A DNA stretch of 64,000 bases from Balneolaceae bacterium (lineage in GTDB: Bacteria > Bacteroidota > Rhodothermia > Balneolales > Balneolaceae), in NCBI GenBank assembly GCA_006969905.1, contig CP030887.1:1718001-1782000 (forward strand), read 5' to 3'. The translations under genes and the position numbers were made by a program. Shown here piece by piece: positions 61,543 through 64,000 of this stretch (position 1 is its first letter; each line of letters starts with the position of its first letter). The notes beneath the pieces are model-generated. The model was not told the DNA's origin. It worked only from the letters and a program-made list of their open reading frames with translations, and searched no databases.

Positions 61543-64000
61543 ATGTTTGTCAAAAAAGCCGCTTCTTTTTTAAAGCCTTGCATTGCCTTGCTGCTAATAA
61601 GCTGTTTGCCTATACCTTTTTTGAATGCCCAAACCCCTACATGTGACGATTGTGTTTCAGACATTACGATTGGCTATAAGGAAAATCTTCTTACCTCATT
61701 TCCTTCTCCCACGGCTGCCGGTTTTTCTAAGGTACAGGAAATCCCGGTTGATTTATACAATGGCACAAGCCGGGTATCCATCCCGTTGTACAGTTTTGGT
61801 AACGGGAAGGCGGAAATCCCTTTAACCCTGACTTATATAAGTACAGGGTTCAGAGTTCATGAAGTAGCCAGCCGGGTTGGTTTGGGATGGAATTTGACAA
61901 TAGGAGGGGCTATTACCCGGGTCATGAAAGGCCTGCCGGATGACCTATATACCGGTGACGGTTACTTTAACAAAGCCCTGTACATTAAAAACAACCTTCC
62001 CGATGCTACCCAGTCCATGACAAAAGCAGAAAAAGAACTTTTGGATAAAATGGTAGATCACGATTACGATACCCAGCCCGACCGGTTTATTTTGTCCACA
62101 CCTACGGTGAACGGGGAGTTTTTTTACACCGACCAGGGCTTTGTTTTCAAGTCCAGGCAAAAAGTCAAGATCCAGGTATACTTTAAAACCACAAATTCAA
62201 ACCTGATTGACTACTGGGAGGTTACAGACGCCGGTGGCATTAAATATACTTTTACTGCGAAAGAGGAAAGCATCGTTTATGCCCATAGTTTCTCCTATCC
62301 CATAGGGGGGAGTGGAACGGGAACAGCCTCAGACCTCAGCCACACATCGGCCTGGTACCTTACCAAAATAGAGCATCCCCAAACCAGCAGCGATTTGCTC
62401 ATTGAATACTCCGGGACCAGCCACAGCTATTCCGAGCCGGTGGAAGAATCGGCTATTGTGTACGGGACAGCAGTTAGTTCCAGCCCGGTTTTTTGCAACG
62501 AGGTACCCGATATGTACGCCGAAAGCGCGGTTGCCACTTCAACAGCTGCCCCGCTGCCCAGTAAAATAAGGTTCTCAAACGATGCCAATACCTATGTAGC
62601 GTTTAGCTGGGCCTCGCGGGATGACATTACGGTAAACGGTAAAAGGTTAAGCGAAATAAGGGTGTACAAGCACTCCAACCTGGTCAGGAAATTCAGTTTT
62701 GGCCATAGTTACTTTGTAAACGGGGCTCATAAGCGGCTGCGGCTGGACAGTGTTACCGAATACGATTCCGGTAATAATTCCCTGCCTCCGTATTCATTCA
62801 CCTATAATACCGGTACCATCCCGGACTATGATTCCAAAGCCATGGACCACTGGGGCTACTACAACGGGCAAAATAACAGCACCCTGGTACCTACCACTGT
62901 GCATGATGGAAACACCGTGTTTACAGGGGCCAACCGAAACCCCAATGCAGCCTATGCCCAGACAGCAATACTCACCCAAGTTAAATACCCGACCGGGGCG
63001 ATTACCGACTTGCTGTATGAAGGCAATACCTACAGCTACGTGAATGGTGTGGCAAAGACCTCCAATGGCAATATCGGGGGGGTACGGATCAAACAAATCA
63101 GTTACTCCGATGGAAGCGGAGCTACAAGCCGGGAAAAAGTGTACAGTTATACGCGCTCTAATGACCCCCAGCTATCGAGTGGGAACCTGTATGCAGAGCC
63201 TGCCTTTGCCTCCGTCGGGAGCAGTGTATTTTACGACGGGTCTCAAAACATAACCTGTGGCTACCTGACGATCGGCTCTTCGGCCCCCTTCCAGCTAGGG
63301 GACTACACCTGGAACCAGTTTGGCTATAACCAGGTGACCGAGAAGCAGTCTACGGGCAGCGAATACGGGAAAACCGTTTACCGGTTCGAGAAAAATCCCC
63401 ATAAAGACGAAGGCAAGCTGGACAAAACCGAAACCTATGACCAGGCAGATGCGCTGCATTCAAAAACAGATCATGATTATGTGTATGGAACCGGCTCTAA
63501 ATGGGCCCAGTATGCCACGCCTTCACGCAAAGTTGATACCTATACCCACCCCTTTGGAGCAGGAGGTTTCCGTACCGTACAGGATACCACCTGGATCACC
63601 AATGGGAACTCAATGTGGGAGTACTACGACTACCTGGACTACACCACCCAGGAAGTATACAACGGCACCCCCAACGCGGTAGTAACCACCAAAGATTACG
63701 TGGTCAATACCACGACCATGCTCCCCAGCCAGCTTATTGAACACACAGAAGGGACGGCATCGCGCACCACGCTGTATTCCTACTTCACAAATGCCGCTGC
63801 CCACATCTATAACTACCCGTTGAGTATTTCGGTGACTTCCGGAGCCACGACGCTCACCAAGACCTGGACTGAGTGGACCAACAATTCAGGTATTTCCCCG
63901 GGGGGTAAATGGCGCGCCTGGAAAAGCTGGCAATGGAAAGGGGGGAGCCCGTCCAACCCGCCAAGCAGCGCCAATGCCGTGCTTACCAGCCAGGTCAACC
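61543..64000 (+). CDS. Large secreted RHS/YD-repeat-type protein (3' end outside window)
   Basis: The frame is open for 819 codons to the window edge. I choose the ATG at 61543 because it gives a signal peptide (MFVKKAASFLKPCIALLL, cleavage near LNAQ); an ATG at 61504 adds 13 residues. After TPTCDDC comes SIPLYSFGNGKAEIPLTLTY and RVGLGWNLTIGGAITRV, typical of the start of RHS/SpvB-like shells, then long strand repeats such as KIEHPQTSSDLLIEYSG and QVKYPTGAITDLLYEG. Codons use far more G and C than neighbours. Such proteins often end in a toxin or adhesive tip, which cannot be seen here. Confidence 0.82.
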   Translation, partial: MFVKKAASFLKPCIALLLISCLPIPFLNAQTPTCDDCVSDITIGYKENLLTSFPSPTAAGFSKVQEIPVDLYNGTSRVSIPLYSFGNGKAEIPLTLTYISTGFRVHEVASRVGLGWNLTIGGAITRVMKGLPDDLYTGDGYFNKALYIKNNLPDATQSMTKAEKELLDKMVDHDYDTQPDRFILSTPTVNGEFFYTDQGFVFKSRQKVKIQVYFKTTNSNLIDYWEVTDAGGIKYTFTAKEESIVYAHSFSYPIGGSGTGTASDLSHTSAWYLTKIEHPQTSSDLLIEYSGTSHSYSEPVEESAIVYGTAVSSSPVFCNEVPDMYAESAVATSTAAPLPSKIRFSNDANTYVAFSWASRDDITVNGKRLSEIRVYKHSNLVRKFSFGHSYFVNGAHKRLRLDSVTEYDSGNNSLPPYSFTYNTGTIPDYDSKAMDHWGYYNGQNNSTLVPTTVHDGNTVFTGANRNPNAAYAQTAILTQVKYPTGAITDLLYEGNTYSYVNGVAKTSNGNIGGVRIKQISYSDGSGATSREKVYSYTRSNDPQLSSGNLYAEPAFASVGSSVFYDGSQNITCGYLTIGSSAPFQLGDYTWNQFGYNQVTEKQSTGSEYGKTVYRFEKNPHKDEGKLDKTETYDQADALHSKTDHDYVYGTGSKWAQYATPSRKVDTYTHPFGAGGFRTVQDTTWITNGNSMWEYYDYLDYTTQEVYNGTPNAVVTTKDYVVNTTTMLPSQLIEHTEGTASRTTLYSYFTNAAAHIYNYPLSISVTSGATTLTKTWTEWTNNSGISPGGKWRAWKSWQWKGGSPSNPPSSANAVLTSQVN

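Noticed and set aside
62750-63096. Short ORFs on both strands inside the RHS-type gene
   Set aside because: They lie in other frames of a continuous 819-codon reading frame with consistent protein character.

Overview
The window looks like a chromosomal segment from the Bacteroidota/Rhodothermota/Balneolota side of the tree; I lean towards a Balneolaceae-like marine bacterium, as an inference. Reasons: a PorV/PorQ-type outer-membrane protein, a DPP-IV peptidase, DUF368 and DUF4382 proteins, few clear Shine-Dalgarno sites, and promoter-like TAnnTTTG boxes in front of both tRNA genes. Base composition is AT-leaning except in the last 2.4 kb.

Region by region. (1) 1-10.35 kb: a plus-strand mannoside-use locus with a PorV-type protein, a sugar-binding lipoprotein, two ABC permeases, two GH130 enzymes and two lipoproteins that look like (alpha/alpha)6 glycosidases. 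(2) 10.4-18.06 kb: tRNA-Leu(TAA), a small barrel protein, bifunctional Rel/SpoT, an HU/IHF-like protein, ruvX-def-fmt, an ankyrin protein and gapA. (3) 18.06-20.9 kb: a gene-poor block of about 1.8 kb bounded by 200/216-nt imperfect inverted repeats, beside a complete tyrosine recombinase. (4) 20.9-26.15 kb: M28 peptidase, OsmC-like protein, an esterase-like lipoprotein, and eleven palindromic REP-like units in three clusters, one of which brackets a small GIY-YIG nuclease gene. (5) 26.15-45.2 kb, mostly minus strand: histidine biosynthesis in the order G-D-C-B-H-A-F-E, interrupted by an ABC/LolA-like/outer-membrane export cluster, a coupled pair of unknown genes and gltB. In front of hisG is a 26-codon leader ORF with 11 His codons, a strong candidate for hisL and an attenuator. 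(6) 45.5-61.3 kb: YkoF-like protein, a second and degenerate GIY-YIG protein, lepA, lepB, rlmN, an MscS channel, a thioredoxin-fold protein, DPP-IV, ZIP transporter, pcm, DUF368, a tandem universal stress protein, a second LolA-like protein and a tRNA with anticodon CAT. (7) 61.54 kb to the end: the first 819 codons of a large secreted RHS/YD-type protein, open at the window edge.

How the genes fit together: the first locus would hydrolyse or import mannose-containing oligosaccharides and phosphorolyse them, but no ABC ATPase is present here, so it must borrow one. The his genes would be controlled by histidine supply through the leader. The most unusual material is the REP-like repeat family around the GIY-YIG gene, the inverted-repeat block next to the recombinase, the His leader, and HisB with a decayed phosphatase-like N-terminal extension.
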